DNA from: Ruegeria arenilitoris
GTDB taxonomy: Bacteria > Pseudomonadota > Alphaproteobacteria > Rhodobacterales > Rhodobacteraceae
Direction of reading: 5' to 3'
Length of the DNA stretch: 64,000 bases
NCBI RefSeq assembly: GCF_013031355.1
Contig: NZ_WPZO01000004.1
Location: forward strand, 310,001 to 374,000
The position numbers and the translations under genes are program-made. Below the pieces are notes generated by a model. The model saw nothing but the letters and a program-made list of their open reading frames with translations, made no database searches and was not told where the DNA came from. How positions within the stretch are numbered: position 1 is the first letter of the stretch; each line of letters begins with the position of its first letter. Of the stretch, positions 16,931 through 25,722 are shown in pieces.

Positions 16931-18382
16931 TCATTGCCGGGTGATCTGCAGCCGCGCCCGCAGGCCCTGATCCCCGGCCTCGAAACTGAGGGAACCGCCA
17001 TGCTGTTCGGCAATCGTGGCCACAATGGTCAGGCCAAGGCCGAACCCGTCCGAGGACCCGATATTCGAGCCGCGGCGGAACGGGGCCATCAGCGCTTCGA
17101 TATCCGACACGGACAGATCGGCCCCTTTATCCTCGACCGTGATGGTGGCCGTGCGCGCATCGGTTTCCAGTTGAACTTCGGCATGGCGACCGTATTTCAG
17201 GGCGTTGTCGATCAGGTTCGTCAGCGCGCGTTTCAATGAGATCGGCCGCGCCATCACCAGCATCCGACGCGTTTCCGGCAATGACCCATGCCCGCGCCGG
17301 GACATGAAGACCGACGGCGCGCCCTCGACCGCGACCGGTTCGATTTTCTTCAGCGTCACCGGTAAGCCCATATCCTGATAATCGGCGACCAGTGACTCGA
17401 CCAGCGCGGTCAGTGAAATCTGACGGGGTTCTTCGACGCTGAGCTCGGACCGCGTGTATGTCAGCACGCTTTCGATCATGCCGGTCATCTGGTCCACGTC
17501 GGCCTCAAGCTTTTCGCGTAGCTCGTCATCCGGGATCAACGCCGCCCGCAGGCGGACGCGGGTGGCGGGCGTGCCCAGATCGTGACTGACGCCAGACAGA
17601 ACGGTAGCGCGCTTTTCCAACTGCGCGCGTTCGGCATCCAGATGGTCATTCACGGCCGAGACGATCTCGCGCAGTTCCGCCGGACCATCGGTATCATAGC
17701 TGTTCGGCCCGCCCCGGCGTTTGCGGTCGCGCAGCGCGCCTGCAAACCGGGTGAAGGTATCCGAGACATTGCCGACCGAGGTCAGGATGACCGCCAGCGC
17801 CACGACCGCGGCGAGAATGGCGGGCAGGCGCAGGTCGGCGGGGGCGGCCTTGCAACCCCAGACATCGGTGCCGTCCACCTGCCGCCAGTCGTTGCGCCCG
17901 AACCGGGCAATCAGGATGGGTTCACTGCAATAAGTGGCCAGCAGGCGGGTCAGGTTGCCCATCTTTTCGGCCCCGGTCTGATCAATGCGCGACAGGATAT
18001 CGGAAACCGGATAGACCAGCCGGTCGGACATCACCGCCAAAGTCAGTTCGCGCCCGGTCAGAGGGGCAGTGTTGTCGGTCAGGATCGACAGGTTGGTGAC
18101 AAAGCTGCGGTCGGACAGGCCCGGCAATTGCTCGAACCGCCCTGCATCGGCCAGTTGCGTCGCCTCGGGCGATAAGGCCGTGACCGTGACACCGGGCGGA
18201 GGGGTCATCCCGACCCGCAACTCTTCGTAGACGGCGAAGCCCGCAACATAGGCGCGGGTCAGAAAGTCATCCCAGGCGCGGGCCGAAGAAAACCACAACC
18301 CTGCGGACAATAGGCCGGTGGCAAAAGCCGCTCCGGTCCAGATCCAGCCTAGGCTGCGCAGGCGCGGGGCGCGCGCTGTCAT
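16931..18382 (-). CDS. Sensor histidine kinase (EnvZ-like layout)
   Basis: A 483-residue inner-membrane histidine kinase. The first membrane segment is at about 10-32 and the periplasmic sensor runs from about 33 to 180. The second membrane segment is near 182-203, then a HAMP-like linker. The phosphoacceptor H267 is in SGVSHDLGTPATR, followed by the ATPase domain with N-box NLIDNALKYG, G1 DKGADLS and G2 GFGLGLTI. The H-box has Gly where most EnvZ-type kinases have Arg (HDLRTP). It overlaps the upstream response regulator gene by four bases and is divergent from a sugar ABC operon. This is the same layout as the GtrS/GltR system beside gtsABCD in Pseudomonas, so glucose or a sugar-derived ligand is a reasonable guess. 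Confidence 0.88.
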   Translation of the reverse strand: MTARAPRLRSLGWIWTGAAFATGLLSAGLWFSSARAWDDFLTRAYVAGFAVYEELRVGMTPPPGVTVTALSPEATQLADAGRFEQLPGLSDRSFVTNLSILTDNTAPLTGRELTLAVMSDRLVYPVSDILSRIDQTGAEKMGNLTRLLATYCSEPILIARFGRNDWRQVDGTDVWGCKAAPADLRLPAILAAVVALAVILTSVGNVSDTFTRFAGALRDRKRRGGPNSYDTDGPAELREIVSAVNDHLDAERAQLEKRATVLSGVSHDLGTPATRVRLRAALIPDDELREKLEADVDQMTGMIESVLTYTRSELSVEEPRQISLTALVESLVADYQDMGLPVTLKKIEPVAVEGAPSVFMSRRGHGSLPETRRMLVMARPISLKRALTNLIDNALKYGRHAEVQLETDARTATITVEDKGADLSVSDIEALMAPFRRGSNIGSSDGFGLGLTIVATIAEQHGGSLSFEAGDQGLRARLQITRQ

Positions 18383-19116
18383 GCGCCCTCGTCCACGGAC
18401 ACTTCGGCGGCAAAGACATAGCCGACACCGCGCTCGGTCCGTAACATCTGCGGGTCTTTCGGGTTTGCCTCGATCTTCGACCGCAGCCGCCCGACCAGCA
18501 TGTCGATGGCGCGGCCCTGCGCCTCGGGTTTGTCGGTGCTGCCGGTGACATCCAGCGCGGCGGCAATTTCATCCCGGGTCAGCGGGATATGTGGATTGGC
18601 TAGCAGAACCTTCAGCAGCGCGGTTTCCCGTTGCGACAACGAGACCAGATAGCCTTCGGGCGAGTGGACCTCATCCCGTTTGCCATCATAAACCCAGTCA
18701 TTGAACCGAAAACTGCGCGTGCGGCGGCGATAGGCCAACGACGGGGTACGGCGGGCACGTTGCATCACCGCGCGGACACGGGCCAGCAACAGCTGCGGGT
18801 TGAACGGCTTGGCGATATAGTCATCGGCGCCGACCTCATATCCCGCCATGCGCTGATGGTCGGCAGACAAGGCCGAGACCAGAATGATCGGCACATCCTG
18901 CTCGGCTCGCAGGCGGGCGCAGATCTCGACGCCGTTCTCATCCCCCAGCATCACGTCCAGCAGGATCAGGTCGATCCGACCTGCCGTCAGGTGCGATCGG
19001 ATTTCGTTTTCCGAGCTGGCAGGCAGGGCGATAAAACTGTTCTGCTGCAGGAACTGGGTCATCATCGACCGCATCTCGGGGTCGTCATCCACCACCAGTA
19101 GTCGCGGAATGCTCAC
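18379..19116 (-). CDS. OmpR-family response regulator
   Basis: A 245-residue two-domain regulator. The receiver (about 4-118) has the acidic pocket VVDDD at 8-12, phosphoacceptor D54 in LILLDVMLGD and the conserved Lys in DYIAKPF. The C-terminal winged helix (about 145-240) is of the OmpR/PhoB class, ending in TERGVGYVF. The frame is open 30 codons further upstream. The GTG at 19116 is chosen because homologues begin shortly before the VVDDD strand and a GGGAGGA lies upstream of it. It is co-transcribed with the kinase. Three phased GTAAC copies in the intergenic region upstream are candidate binding sites. Confidence 0.9.
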   Translation of the reverse strand: MSIPRLLVVDDDPEMRSMMTQFLQQNSFIALPASSENEIRSHLTAGRIDLILLDVMLGDENGVEICARLRAEQDVPIILVSALSADHQRMAGYEVGADDYIAKPFNPQLLLARVRAVMQRARRTPSLAYRRRTRSFRFNDWVYDGKRDEVHSPEGYLVSLSQRETALLKVLLANPHIPLTRDEIAAALDVTGSTDKPEAQGRAIDMLVGRLRSKIEANPKDPQMLRTERGVGYVFAAEVSVDEGA

Positions 19117-19159
19117 GCGGCTTGTCCTCCCAATTTCTGCTCCTCCGGTACCGTCCATT

Positions 19160-19204
19160 GTAACGAACGGAAACAGATTCAATGTCAACGTAACACGCTG
19201 TAAC
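19160..19204. promoter_or_regulatory. Phased GTAAC direct repeats, candidate response-regulator sites
   Basis: GTAAC occurs at 19160-19164, 19190-19194 and 19200-19204. The starts are 30 and 10 bases apart, whole helical turns, as expected for OmpR-family dimers on direct repeats. The array lies between the divergent response regulator gene (start 19116) and the sugar ABC operon (start 19335), so it could control both. Confidence 0.45.
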
Positions 19205-19334
19205 AAAAGCGGTGAAAATTTGGACCATGGCCGGGCTTGGAAGCGGATTCCGCGTTGCCAGACAGCAATCTGGGCGCAGTATGTCCGGCATCGCTGCGTT
19301 TGCAGTCACAAAGTTCTCAGGGAGGAGACACGTA

Positions 19335-20579
19335 ATGAAGCGTTTTGTATTTGCCACTGCATCGACCTTGGCCGTGGTGGCCGGGACGTCGGTTCTGGCC
19401 GAGCCGCAGGCTGAAGTTCTGCATTGGTGGACTTCGGGTGGTGAGGCCAAATCGGTGGCCGTTCTTCAGGAAGAGTTCGCCTCGAACGGTGGTACCTGGA
19501 CCGACATGCCGGTTGCCGGTGGCGGCGGCGACGCGGCGATGACCGCGCTGCGTGCCCGCGTTCTGGCCGGTAACGCGCCGACCGCGGTTCAGCTGAAAGG
19601 CCCCGCCATTCAGGAATGGTACGAAGAAGGCGTTCTGGCCGATATCTCGAGCGTGGCCGAGGCCGAAGGCTGGGCCGACGTACTGCCCGCCTCGATCGCG
19701 GGTCACATGATGTGCGAGGGAACATGGTGCGCCGCGCCGGTCAACGTGCACCGCGTCGACTGGATCTGGGCCAACGCCGACGTGCTGGCCGCAAACGGCA
19801 TCGAGATGCCGACCACTTGGGATGAGTTCAACGCCGCCGCGACCAAGTTGATGGATGCCGGTGTTATCCCTCTGGCCCACGGTGGTCAGTCGTGGCAGGA
19901 CGCCACTGTGTTCGAAGCCGTTGTACTGGGTATCGGCGGCCCCGAGTTCTATCAGAAAGCACTGGTTGATCTGGATCCCGAAGCCCTGACCTCGGACACG
20001 ATGGTTCAGGTTTTTGACCAGATGCGCATGATGCGCGGTTACGTGGACGAGAACTTCTCGGGTCGTGACTGGAACCTGGCCACCGCGATGGTGATGAATG
20101 GCGAGGCCGCTTTCCAGATCATGGGCGACTGGGCCAAGGGTGAATTCCTGGCAGCAGGTAAAAAGCCCGGCGAAGACTTCCTGTGTGCCTCGACCCCCGG
20201 CGACGGCTATCTGTACAACGTCGACAGCTTTGCCATGTTCAACGTGGACGGTGACGACAAGAAAGCCGGTCAGGACCTGCTGGCAAAACTGATCGTGGCG
20301 CCGAACTTCCAGAAAGTGTTCAACCTGAACAAGGGCTCGATCCCTGCACGCACCGACGTGGCGCTGGATGACTTTGACATCTGCGCCAACCTGTCGGCCG
20401 AAGACATGGGGTCGACCTCGGCGGCCGGTTCGCTGTTGCCGTCCTATGCCCACGGTATGGCGCTGCGCGGATCGCAGTCCGGCGCAATCACTGACGTTGT
20501 GACCGCTCACTTCAACTCGGAAATGTCCTCGGCTGACGCGGTTCAGCAACTGGCGGACGCAGTGGCCAACAGCTACTGA
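19335..20579 (+). CDS. Sugar ABC transporter substrate-binding protein (GtsA-like, CUT1 family)
   Basis: A 414-residue periplasmic binding protein with a signal peptide (1-22, cleaved after SVLA). The mature start (VLHWWTSGGE), the AGGGGDAAMTALRARVLAGN segment and QLKGPAIQEW closely recall GtsA, the glucose/mannose receptor of pseudomonads. It would deliver a hexose to the two permeases encoded downstream. GGAGGAGA sits before the ATG at 19335. Longer in-frame starts would destroy the signal peptide. A strong intrinsic terminator-like hairpin follows, so this gene should be expressed well above its operon partners. The exact sugar is inferred by analogy with GtsA. Confidence 0.88.
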   Translation: MKRFVFATASTLAVVAGTSVLAEPQAEVLHWWTSGGEAKSVAVLQEEFASNGGTWTDMPVAGGGGDAAMTALRARVLAGNAPTAVQLKGPAIQEWYEEGVLADISSVAEAEGWADVLPASIAGHMMCEGTWCAAPVNVHRVDWIWANADVLAANGIEMPTTWDEFNAAATKLMDAGVIPLAHGGQSWQDATVFEAVVLGIGGPEFYQKALVDLDPEALTSDTMVQVFDQMRMMRGYVDENFSGRDWNLATAMVMNGEAAFQIMGDWAKGEFLAAGKKPGEDFLCASTPGDGYLYNVDSFAMFNVDGDDKKAGQDLLAKLIVAPNFQKVFNLNKGSIPARTDVALDDFDICANLSAEDMGSTSAAGSLLPSYAHGMALRGSQSGAITDVVTAHFNSEMSSADAVQQLADAVANSY

Positions 20580-20587
20580 TCCGAACC

Positions 20588-20625
20588 GGTTCTGCCCCTA
20601 TACTGACGGGGCAGAACCTCTTTTT
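20588..20625 (+). terminator. Intra-operon terminator/attenuator after the binding-protein gene
   Basis: GGTTCTGCCCC and GGGGCAGAACC form a perfect 11-bp stem with a 9-base loop, followed by CTTTTTC. It lies between the binding-protein gene and the first permease gene. Partial termination here would give the excess of receptor over membrane subunits usual in ABC operons. Confidence 0.75.
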
Positions 20626-20638
20626 CCCGGAGGAAAAA

Positions 20639-21511
20639 ATGTCCGAATGGCTGGAAAACCACCTTCCCAAGGTGGTGCTGGCACCGTCGTTCATTGCCGT
20701 ATTGATCTTTGTCTACGGCTTTATCGGATGGACGGCCTGGGTGTCACTGACCCGATCGAAACTGTTGCCGAAATACGAGATCAAGGGATTCATCCAGTAT
20801 GAACGCCTGTTCGACTCGCCCCGCTGGGATACGGCAATCAACAACCTGTATATCTTTGGCGCGCTGTTCATCGTGATTGCGATGGTGCTGGGCCTGTTGC
20901 TGGCGATCCTGCTGGATCAGAAAATCCGCGTCGAAGGGGCCATCCGGACCATCTACCTCTACCCGATGGCGCTGTCGATGATCGTGACCGGTACCGCGTG
21001 GAAGTGGATCCTGAACCCGGGTCTGGGCATTGAATCCATGGTGCAGGGCTGGGGGTTCACAAACTTTAAGTTCGATTGGCTGGTGAACCCGGATTACGCC
21101 ATCTACACCATTGTGATGGCTGCCATCTGGCAAAGCTCGGGCTTCGTCATGGCACTGTTCCTGGCCGGTCTGCGGTCGGTGGATGGTGAAATCATCAAGG
21201 CCGCACAGGTCGATGGTATCCCCACATGGCGTATCTATACGGCGATCATCATCCCCTCGATGGCCCCGATCTTCCTGTCCGCCTTCATCGTGCTGGCCCA
21301 CCTTGCGATCAAGAGCTTTGACCTTGTCATCGCCCTGACAGGCGGCGGTCCGGGTTACGCGACCGACCTGCCGGCAACCTATATGTACGCAATGGCCTTT
21401 TCGCGCGGCGATATCGGTCAGGCGGCTTCCTCCGCGATGATCATGATGCTGGTCGTCTTTGCCATCGTGGTTCCTTACCTTTACTCAGAGCTGAGGGCTA
21501 AAAATGACTGA
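20639..21511 (+). CDS. Sugar ABC transporter permease 1 (MalF-type)
   Basis: A 290-residue inner-membrane permease with six predicted membrane segments. The cytoplasmic coupling loop EAA motif reads EIIKAAQVDGIPTWRIYTAI and is followed by IIPSMAP, the contact point for the ATPase. It pairs with the next gene as a heterodimer for CUT1 sugar import. CCGGAGG precedes the ATG. The end overlaps permease 2 by eight bases. It lacks the long periplasmic loop of enterobacterial MalF, as is usual in this family. Confidence 0.92.
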   Translation: MSEWLENHLPKVVLAPSFIAVLIFVYGFIGWTAWVSLTRSKLLPKYEIKGFIQYERLFDSPRWDTAINNLYIFGALFIVIAMVLGLLLAILLDQKIRVEGAIRTIYLYPMALSMIVTGTAWKWILNPGLGIESMVQGWGFTNFKFDWLVNPDYAIYTIVMAAIWQSSGFVMALFLAGLRSVDGEIIKAAQVDGIPTWRIYTAIIIPSMAPIFLSAFIVLAHLAIKSFDLVIALTGGGPGYATDLPATYMYAMAFSRGDIGQAASSAMIMMLVVFAIVVPYLYSELRAKND

Positions 21512-22403
21512 TCTGTCGATGCCCCATACCGAAACCCGCACCCAAAGCGCCACTGGCAAGATTGCCCTGCGTTGGCTGCTGTATGTCCTGCTGGGCCTGT
21601 TCGCGCTGTATTACCTAATGCCGCTGTTCGTGATGTTGACCACATCGCTGAAGAGCCTTGAGGAAATCCGCACCGGGTCCCTGATTTCACTACCCCGCGA
21701 AGTCAGCTTTGACGCCTGGAAAACCGCATGGTCCGGCGCCTGTACCGGTATCCAGTGTGAAGGTCTGCGGCCTTACTTCTGGAACTCAGTCCTGATCGCG
21801 GTGCCCGCGGTGGCGATTTCAACCCTGCTGGGCGCGCTGAACGGCTATGTCGTGGCGCAGTGGCGGTTCAAGGGCGCCAACATCATCTTCTCGCTGATGC
21901 TGTTTGGTTGCTTCATCCCGTTCCAGGTGGTTCTGCTGCCGATGGCACGTCTGCTGGGCATGATGGGGATCGCCGGGACCATTCCGGGCCTGATCTTTGT
22001 CCACGTGATCTACGGGCTGGGCTTCACCACGCTGTTCTTCCGCAACTACTATGTCACTATTCCGGCCGAACTGACCAAGGCCGCCCGGGTTGATGGCGCA
22101 GGCTTCCTGCGGATCTTCTGGTCGATCTTCCTGCCGCTGTCGCTGCCCATCATCGTGGTGACCGTGATCTGGCAGTTCACGCAGATCTGGAACGACTTCC
22201 TGTTCGGCGTGTCGTTCAGCCAGGCGGGCACGCAGCCCGTGACCGTGGCGCTCAACAACATCGTAAACTCCACCACCGGCGTCAAAGAATACAACGTCGA
22301 CATGGCTGCCGCGATCATCGCGGGGCTGCCGACGCTGCTCGTCTATGTCGTTGCCGGTAAGTATTTCATCCGCGGTCTGACCGCAGGCTCAGTGAAGGGA
22401 TAA
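21504..22403 (+). CDS. Sugar ABC transporter permease 2 (MalG-type)
   Basis: A 299-residue partner permease with six membrane segments. The EAA loop is ELTKAARVDGAGFLRIFWSI followed by FLPLSLP. The periplasmic loop at about 70-90 contains two Cys (ACTGIQC) that could form a disulfide; a similar loop occurs in GtsC-like proteins, though I could not check conservation. It is translationally coupled to permease 1, and five bases separate it from the ATPase gene. Confidence 0.92.
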   Translation: MTDLSMPHTETRTQSATGKIALRWLLYVLLGLFALYYLMPLFVMLTTSLKSLEEIRTGSLISLPREVSFDAWKTAWSGACTGIQCEGLRPYFWNSVLIAVPAVAISTLLGALNGYVVAQWRFKGANIIFSLMLFGCFIPFQVVLLPMARLLGMMGIAGTIPGLIFVHVIYGLGFTTLFFRNYYVTIPAELTKAARVDGAGFLRIFWSIFLPLSLPIIVVTVIWQFTQIWNDFLFGVSFSQAGTQPVTVALNNIVNSTTGVKEYNVDMAAAIIAGLPTLLVYVVAGKYFIRGLTAGSVKG

Positions 22404-22408
22404 GACCC

Positions 22409-23506
22409 ATGGCTCCCATCCTTGATATCAACAAACTCTACAAGAATTACGGTGCGACCGAGATTCTGAAGGACATCAACATCTCGATCGAACCGGGCGA
22501 TTTTCTGGTGTTGGTCGGCCCCTCGGGTTGCGGTAAATCCACCCTGCTGAACTGTATTGCGGGGCTGGAGGAAATCACCGGCGGCACCCTGTCCATCGGC
22601 GGCAACGACATGACCCATGTCAGCCCCAAGGACCGCGACATCGCTATGGTGTTCCAGTCTTACGCCCTTTATCCGACCATGTCGGTGGCCAAGAACATCA
22701 CCTTTGGCATGAAAGTGCGCGGCGTCGATCAGGCCACTCAGGACGCCAAGCTGAAAGAGGTCGCCCAACTGCTGCAGATCGAGCCGCTGCTGAACCGCCG
22801 CCCCAGCCAATTGTCGGGTGGTCAGCGTCAGCGGGTGGCGATGGGCCGGGCGCTGGTGCGCGACCCCAAGCTGTTCCTGTTTGACGAACCGCTGTCCAAC
22901 CTCGACGCCAAGCTGCGGGTCGAGATGCGGACCGAGATCAAGAAACTGCACCAGACACTGGATGCGTCCATCGTCTACGTGACCCATGACCAGATCGAAG
23001 CGATGACGCTGGCGACCAAGATCGTGGTTCTGAAAGGTGGTGTCGTGCAGCAGATCGGCACCCCGGCCGAGATCTACAACAACCCGGCGAACCTGTTCGT
23101 GGCCGATTTCATGGGTTCACCCGCAATGAACCTGATCCCGGCGCAGGCGACCAAGAACGGCTCAGGCACCGAGATCGCCATCGCGCGCGAAACGGGTGAC
23201 ACGCTGGTGCTGAAAGATACTCGCGACCTGTCACTGCCCAAGGACGTGATCCTTGGCCTGCGCCCCGAGGATATCGCCGAGGCAGGCTTCCGCGCCGGTG
23301 CAGGCGTGCAGGAGGCGGAGTGCCTTGTCGATATGGTCGAACCCGCAGGCGCCGACACTTATGTGGTGTCAGAACTGGGCGGCAAGCAAGTCACCGCGCG
23401 TCTACATGCGGAAACCAGTGCGCAGGCGGGCAAGATGCTGAACCTCGCCTTTGACATGAGCAAAGTGTCCTACTTTGCCAAGGAATCCGGCGAACGCCTG
23501 AACTGA
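22409..23506 (+). CDS. Sugar ABC transporter ATP-binding protein (MsmX/UgpC type)
   Basis: A 365-residue ATPase. Walker A is GPSGCGKST (about 37-45). The Q-loop is MVFQSYALYP, the signature LSGGQRQRV, Walker B LFLFDEP and the H-loop VTHDQ. Residues about 240-365 form the regulatory TOBE/OB region typical of the MalK/UgpC/MsmX class, where one ATPase may serve several importers. It is the last gene of the operon, followed by a strong terminator. Confidence 0.93.
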   Translation: MAPILDINKLYKNYGATEILKDINISIEPGDFLVLVGPSGCGKSTLLNCIAGLEEITGGTLSIGGNDMTHVSPKDRDIAMVFQSYALYPTMSVAKNITFGMKVRGVDQATQDAKLKEVAQLLQIEPLLNRRPSQLSGGQRQRVAMGRALVRDPKLFLFDEPLSNLDAKLRVEMRTEIKKLHQTLDASIVYVTHDQIEAMTLATKIVVLKGGVVQQIGTPAEIYNNPANLFVADFMGSPAMNLIPAQATKNGSGTEIAIARETGDTLVLKDTRDLSLPKDVILGLRPEDIAEAGFRAGAGVQEAECLVDMVEPAGADTYVVSELGGKQVTARLHAETSAQAGKMLNLAFDMSKVSYFAKESGERLN

Positions 23507-23510
23507 ACAC

Positions 23511-23549
23511 AAAAGCGCCGCGCGAAGCCAATCGCGCGGCGCTTTTTTG
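23511..23549. terminator. Intrinsic terminator, probably bidirectional
   Basis: A GC-rich stem (AAAAGCGCCGCGCGA / TCGCGCGGCGCTTTTTT) with a 6-base loop lies between the ABC operon and the converging mlaC. There are six T on the plus side and four T on the minus side, so it can end both transcripts. Confidence 0.88.
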
Positions 23550-23563
23550 AACTGCGAACCGGA

Positions 23564-24172
23564 TCAGCCGACTTTATTGCGGTTCATGTCCTTGATCAGA
23601 CGGTTCAGATCGCCACCGCGTGCATCCAGCATCGCGCCGATCTCGGTCCGTTCGGTCAGCAGCATATTCACCCCTTCAATGAACATGTTGAAGAACTTGT
23701 CGCGGCCCGATTTGTCCGAAACAAGGAAGGTCACTTCGAACGGCGACGAGCCCTGCAGCTTGACCGAGGTGCGCACCTCGTAACCTGCCTTGATCTTGCG
23801 GGCGTTGCGCACGGTCACCTGACCTCCGATGAATTCACGGAAACGACGGCCGTACTTGTTCGAGATATAGCCCTGAAACGCCTTGGTGAACTGTTTGATC
23901 TGCGATGGGCTGGCCGAGCGGCCATCGGCGCCCAGAACATAGCGCGCCATGATCGGCACATCGGCGTATTGCACAAAGATCTTTTCGAAATCGCGGATCA
24001 TGGCTTTTTCGGATTTGCCCGAAGCGATCACACGGTTGATATCGTCCACGACACTGACAACCAGGGCCTTGGCGCTGGCTTCGGTCTGGGCAAAGGCGGG
24101 AAGGGCGGTCAGCATCACACCGGCCAGGCCGGTGGCGATAAAGCCGCGTCGGTTCAAATGGTTATTCGGCAT
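23564..24172 (-). CDS. mlaC: Phospholipid-transport substrate-binding protein MlaC
   Basis: A 202-residue periplasmic MlaC/Ttg2D protein that shuttles phospholipids between the outer-membrane MlaA complex and the inner-membrane MlaFEDB transporter. The N-terminus has a twin-arginine-like signal (NRRGFIATGLAG...ALPAFA, cleavage near residue 28). The body carries the family pattern FEKIFVQYADVPIMARYVLG and the FMEGVNMLLTERTEI-like C-terminal stretch (here FIEGVNML). Its start overlaps the mlaA stop by 11 bases. mlaFED are not in the window, as is common when the mla genes are split. Confidence 0.9.
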   Translation of the reverse strand: MPNNHLNRRGFIATGLAGVMLTALPAFAQTEASAKALVVSVVDDINRVIASGKSEKAMIRDFEKIFVQYADVPIMARYVLGADGRSASPSQIKQFTKAFQGYISNKYGRRFREFIGGQVTVRNARKIKAGYEVRTSVKLQGSSPFEVTFLVSDKSGRDKFFNMFIEGVNMLLTERTEIGAMLDARGGDLNRLIKDMNRNKVG

Positions 24173-24977
24173 AGGGGTCCTCGTAGGGGTCTAGGTAGGG
24201 GTCCCTGACAGGGTCGGTCCCGGTTTCGGAATAGGGGTCGTCATACAGGCCCAGATAGGCTTCCTCATCATCGCGTGCCAGTTCGAAGCGGCGGTTCTGG
24301 ATGAAAATTGTTCGTGCCTGCGCATAACTATCGGCACTTTCATACAAAATCGAATCGACAGTGTCCGAGAACCGGCCCCGATCACCCATTCGGCGCACCA
24401 CCTCAGCATAGACACCGATATTGTCGACCGGTCGGGTGGGGCTGAAATTGATCGGGTTCGAGAACAGGTTGACCACAACGCCAATCGCGTCCCGCTGAGT
24501 TGACGGGCCATAGAAGGGCAGTTCGACATAGGCGCCTTCACCCACACCCCAAACGTGCAGGGTTTCCCCGAAATCGGTGTCCACGGGAGGCAGGTCCAAC
24601 TCGTCTGCCGGTGAAGACAGACCCACTCCGCCCACTGTCATGTTGATGACAAAGCGCAGCAGCGCGTTGCCGGATTGCTTTGGGTTGCCCTGCAGCAGGT
24701 AATCGACCGCCTGCCCTGGCAGCGTCAGATTCTCGGCGAAATTGCTGAAACTGGTCACCATGGGGTCGGGCACGATCTTGACGTACCCTTTTGACGCCGG
24801 TCGAAACAGAAACCGGTCAACGCCGAGGTTGAATTTGTGAATGCCCCGGTTGTTTCGCTCATAGGGATCGAACACCTCATTTGGCGGGGTTCCTTCCGGA
24901 GGCCGCGTGGCGCAGGCGCTCAGGACTGCCATCAGGGACAGAACGATCAGGTGTTTCAGGCGTGGTCTGCTCAACAC
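24162..24977 (-). CDS. mlaA: Outer-membrane lipoprotein MlaA (VacJ)
   Basis: A 271-residue lipoprotein (from the GTG at 24977) that removes mislocalised phospholipids from the outer leaflet of the outer membrane. The signal peptide is basic then hydrophobic, ending at the lipobox LSAC. Family motifs include DPYERNNRGIHKFN, the FNLGVDRFLFRPASKGY helix and WGVGEGAYVELPFYGPS. The C-terminal ~45 residues are acidic with repeated DPY units (DDPYSE, DPYLDPYEDPY), an unusual tail. A longer start at 25028 is possible but would put 17 polar residues before the signal peptide. It is followed by mlaC on the same strand. Confidence 0.9.
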   Translation of the reverse strand: MLSRPRLKHLIVLSLMAVLSACATRPPEGTPPNEVFDPYERNNRGIHKFNLGVDRFLFRPASKGYVKIVPDPMVTSFSNFAENLTLPGQAVDYLLQGNPKQSGNALLRFVINMTVGGVGLSSPADELDLPPVDTDFGETLHVWGVGEGAYVELPFYGPSTQRDAIGVVVNLFSNPINFSPTRPVDNIGVYAEVVRRMGDRGRFSDTVDSILYESADSYAQARTIFIQNRRFELARDDEEAYLGLYDDPYSETGTDPVRDPYLDPYEDPYAE

Positions 24978-25266
24978 GGTCTTTGCAACTCCAAACCATT
25001 CGGGCCGTTGACCCGAACTATCAATCAATACTGCCTATGGCCACATAGCGCGGCCTAATCCGACGTCACATATACGTTTCACAACCAATATGAAACAGAT
25101 AGCGTTTAACCCGCCCGATGGGCTGAGGTAAAGCGGCACCGCTTCAACTGTTCGGAATAAGAAGAGTTACGCCCACCTTTCGGGCACGTCCATCCCCGTT
25201 TTCTGACTTTCCGAATTTGCCCGTCCCGGTTAGCTTCGCCGCGACTCAAGATTTGGAGGAAACCTC

Positions 25267-25722
25267 ATGAGCATCGCAGCAAAACTGGAAAGCCTCGGCG
25301 TTAGCCTGCCGGACGCGCCCGCACCGGCAGCGAATTACGTCCCCTTTGTGCGGGTCGGCAACATCGTCTATGTGTCGGGTCAGATCTCCAAGGATGATGA
25401 TCTGATCACCGGCAAGCTGGGCGATGACATGGAGGTTGAGGCCGGAGCGGCGGCGGCAAAGGTCTGCGCCATCAACCTGCTGGCGCAGGTCAAGGCGGCC
25501 TGTGGCGGCGATATCGACAAGCTGGTGCGGGTGATCAAGCTGACCGGTTTCGTGAACTCGACTGCCGATTTCACCGCCCAGCCTCAGGTCATCAATGGCG
25601 CGTCCGATTTCCTGGTCGAGGCGCTGGGTGATGCTGGCCGTCACTCCCGTTCCGCCGTCAGTGCCGCCGCTCTGCCTTTAGGCGTGGCCGTCGAAATCGA
25701 AGGCATTTTCGAGGTCCAATGA
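25267..25722 (+). CDS. RidA family protein (YjgF/YER057c/UK114)
   Basis: A 151-residue member of the RidA superfamily; the LexA-like-length subgroup (about 150 residues) rather than the 128-residue archetype. RidA proteins hydrolyse reactive enamine/imine intermediates, but many subgroups have unknown substrates. Family features are VRVGNIVYVSGQI (about 28-40) and the C-terminal HSRSAVSAAALPLGVAVEIEG. The Arg in RSAV matches the conserved substrate-binding Arg (R105 in E. coli RidA). GGAGGAAAC lies before the ATG. The next gene overlaps by four bases (ATGA), so the pair is coupled. Confidence 0.88.
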   Translation: MSIAAKLESLGVSLPDAPAPAANYVPFVRVGNIVYVSGQISKDDDLITGKLGDDMEVEAGAAAAKVCAINLLAQVKAACGGDIDKLVRVIKLTGFVNSTADFTAQPQVINGASDFLVEALGDAGRHSRSAVSAAALPLGVAVEIEGIFEVQ

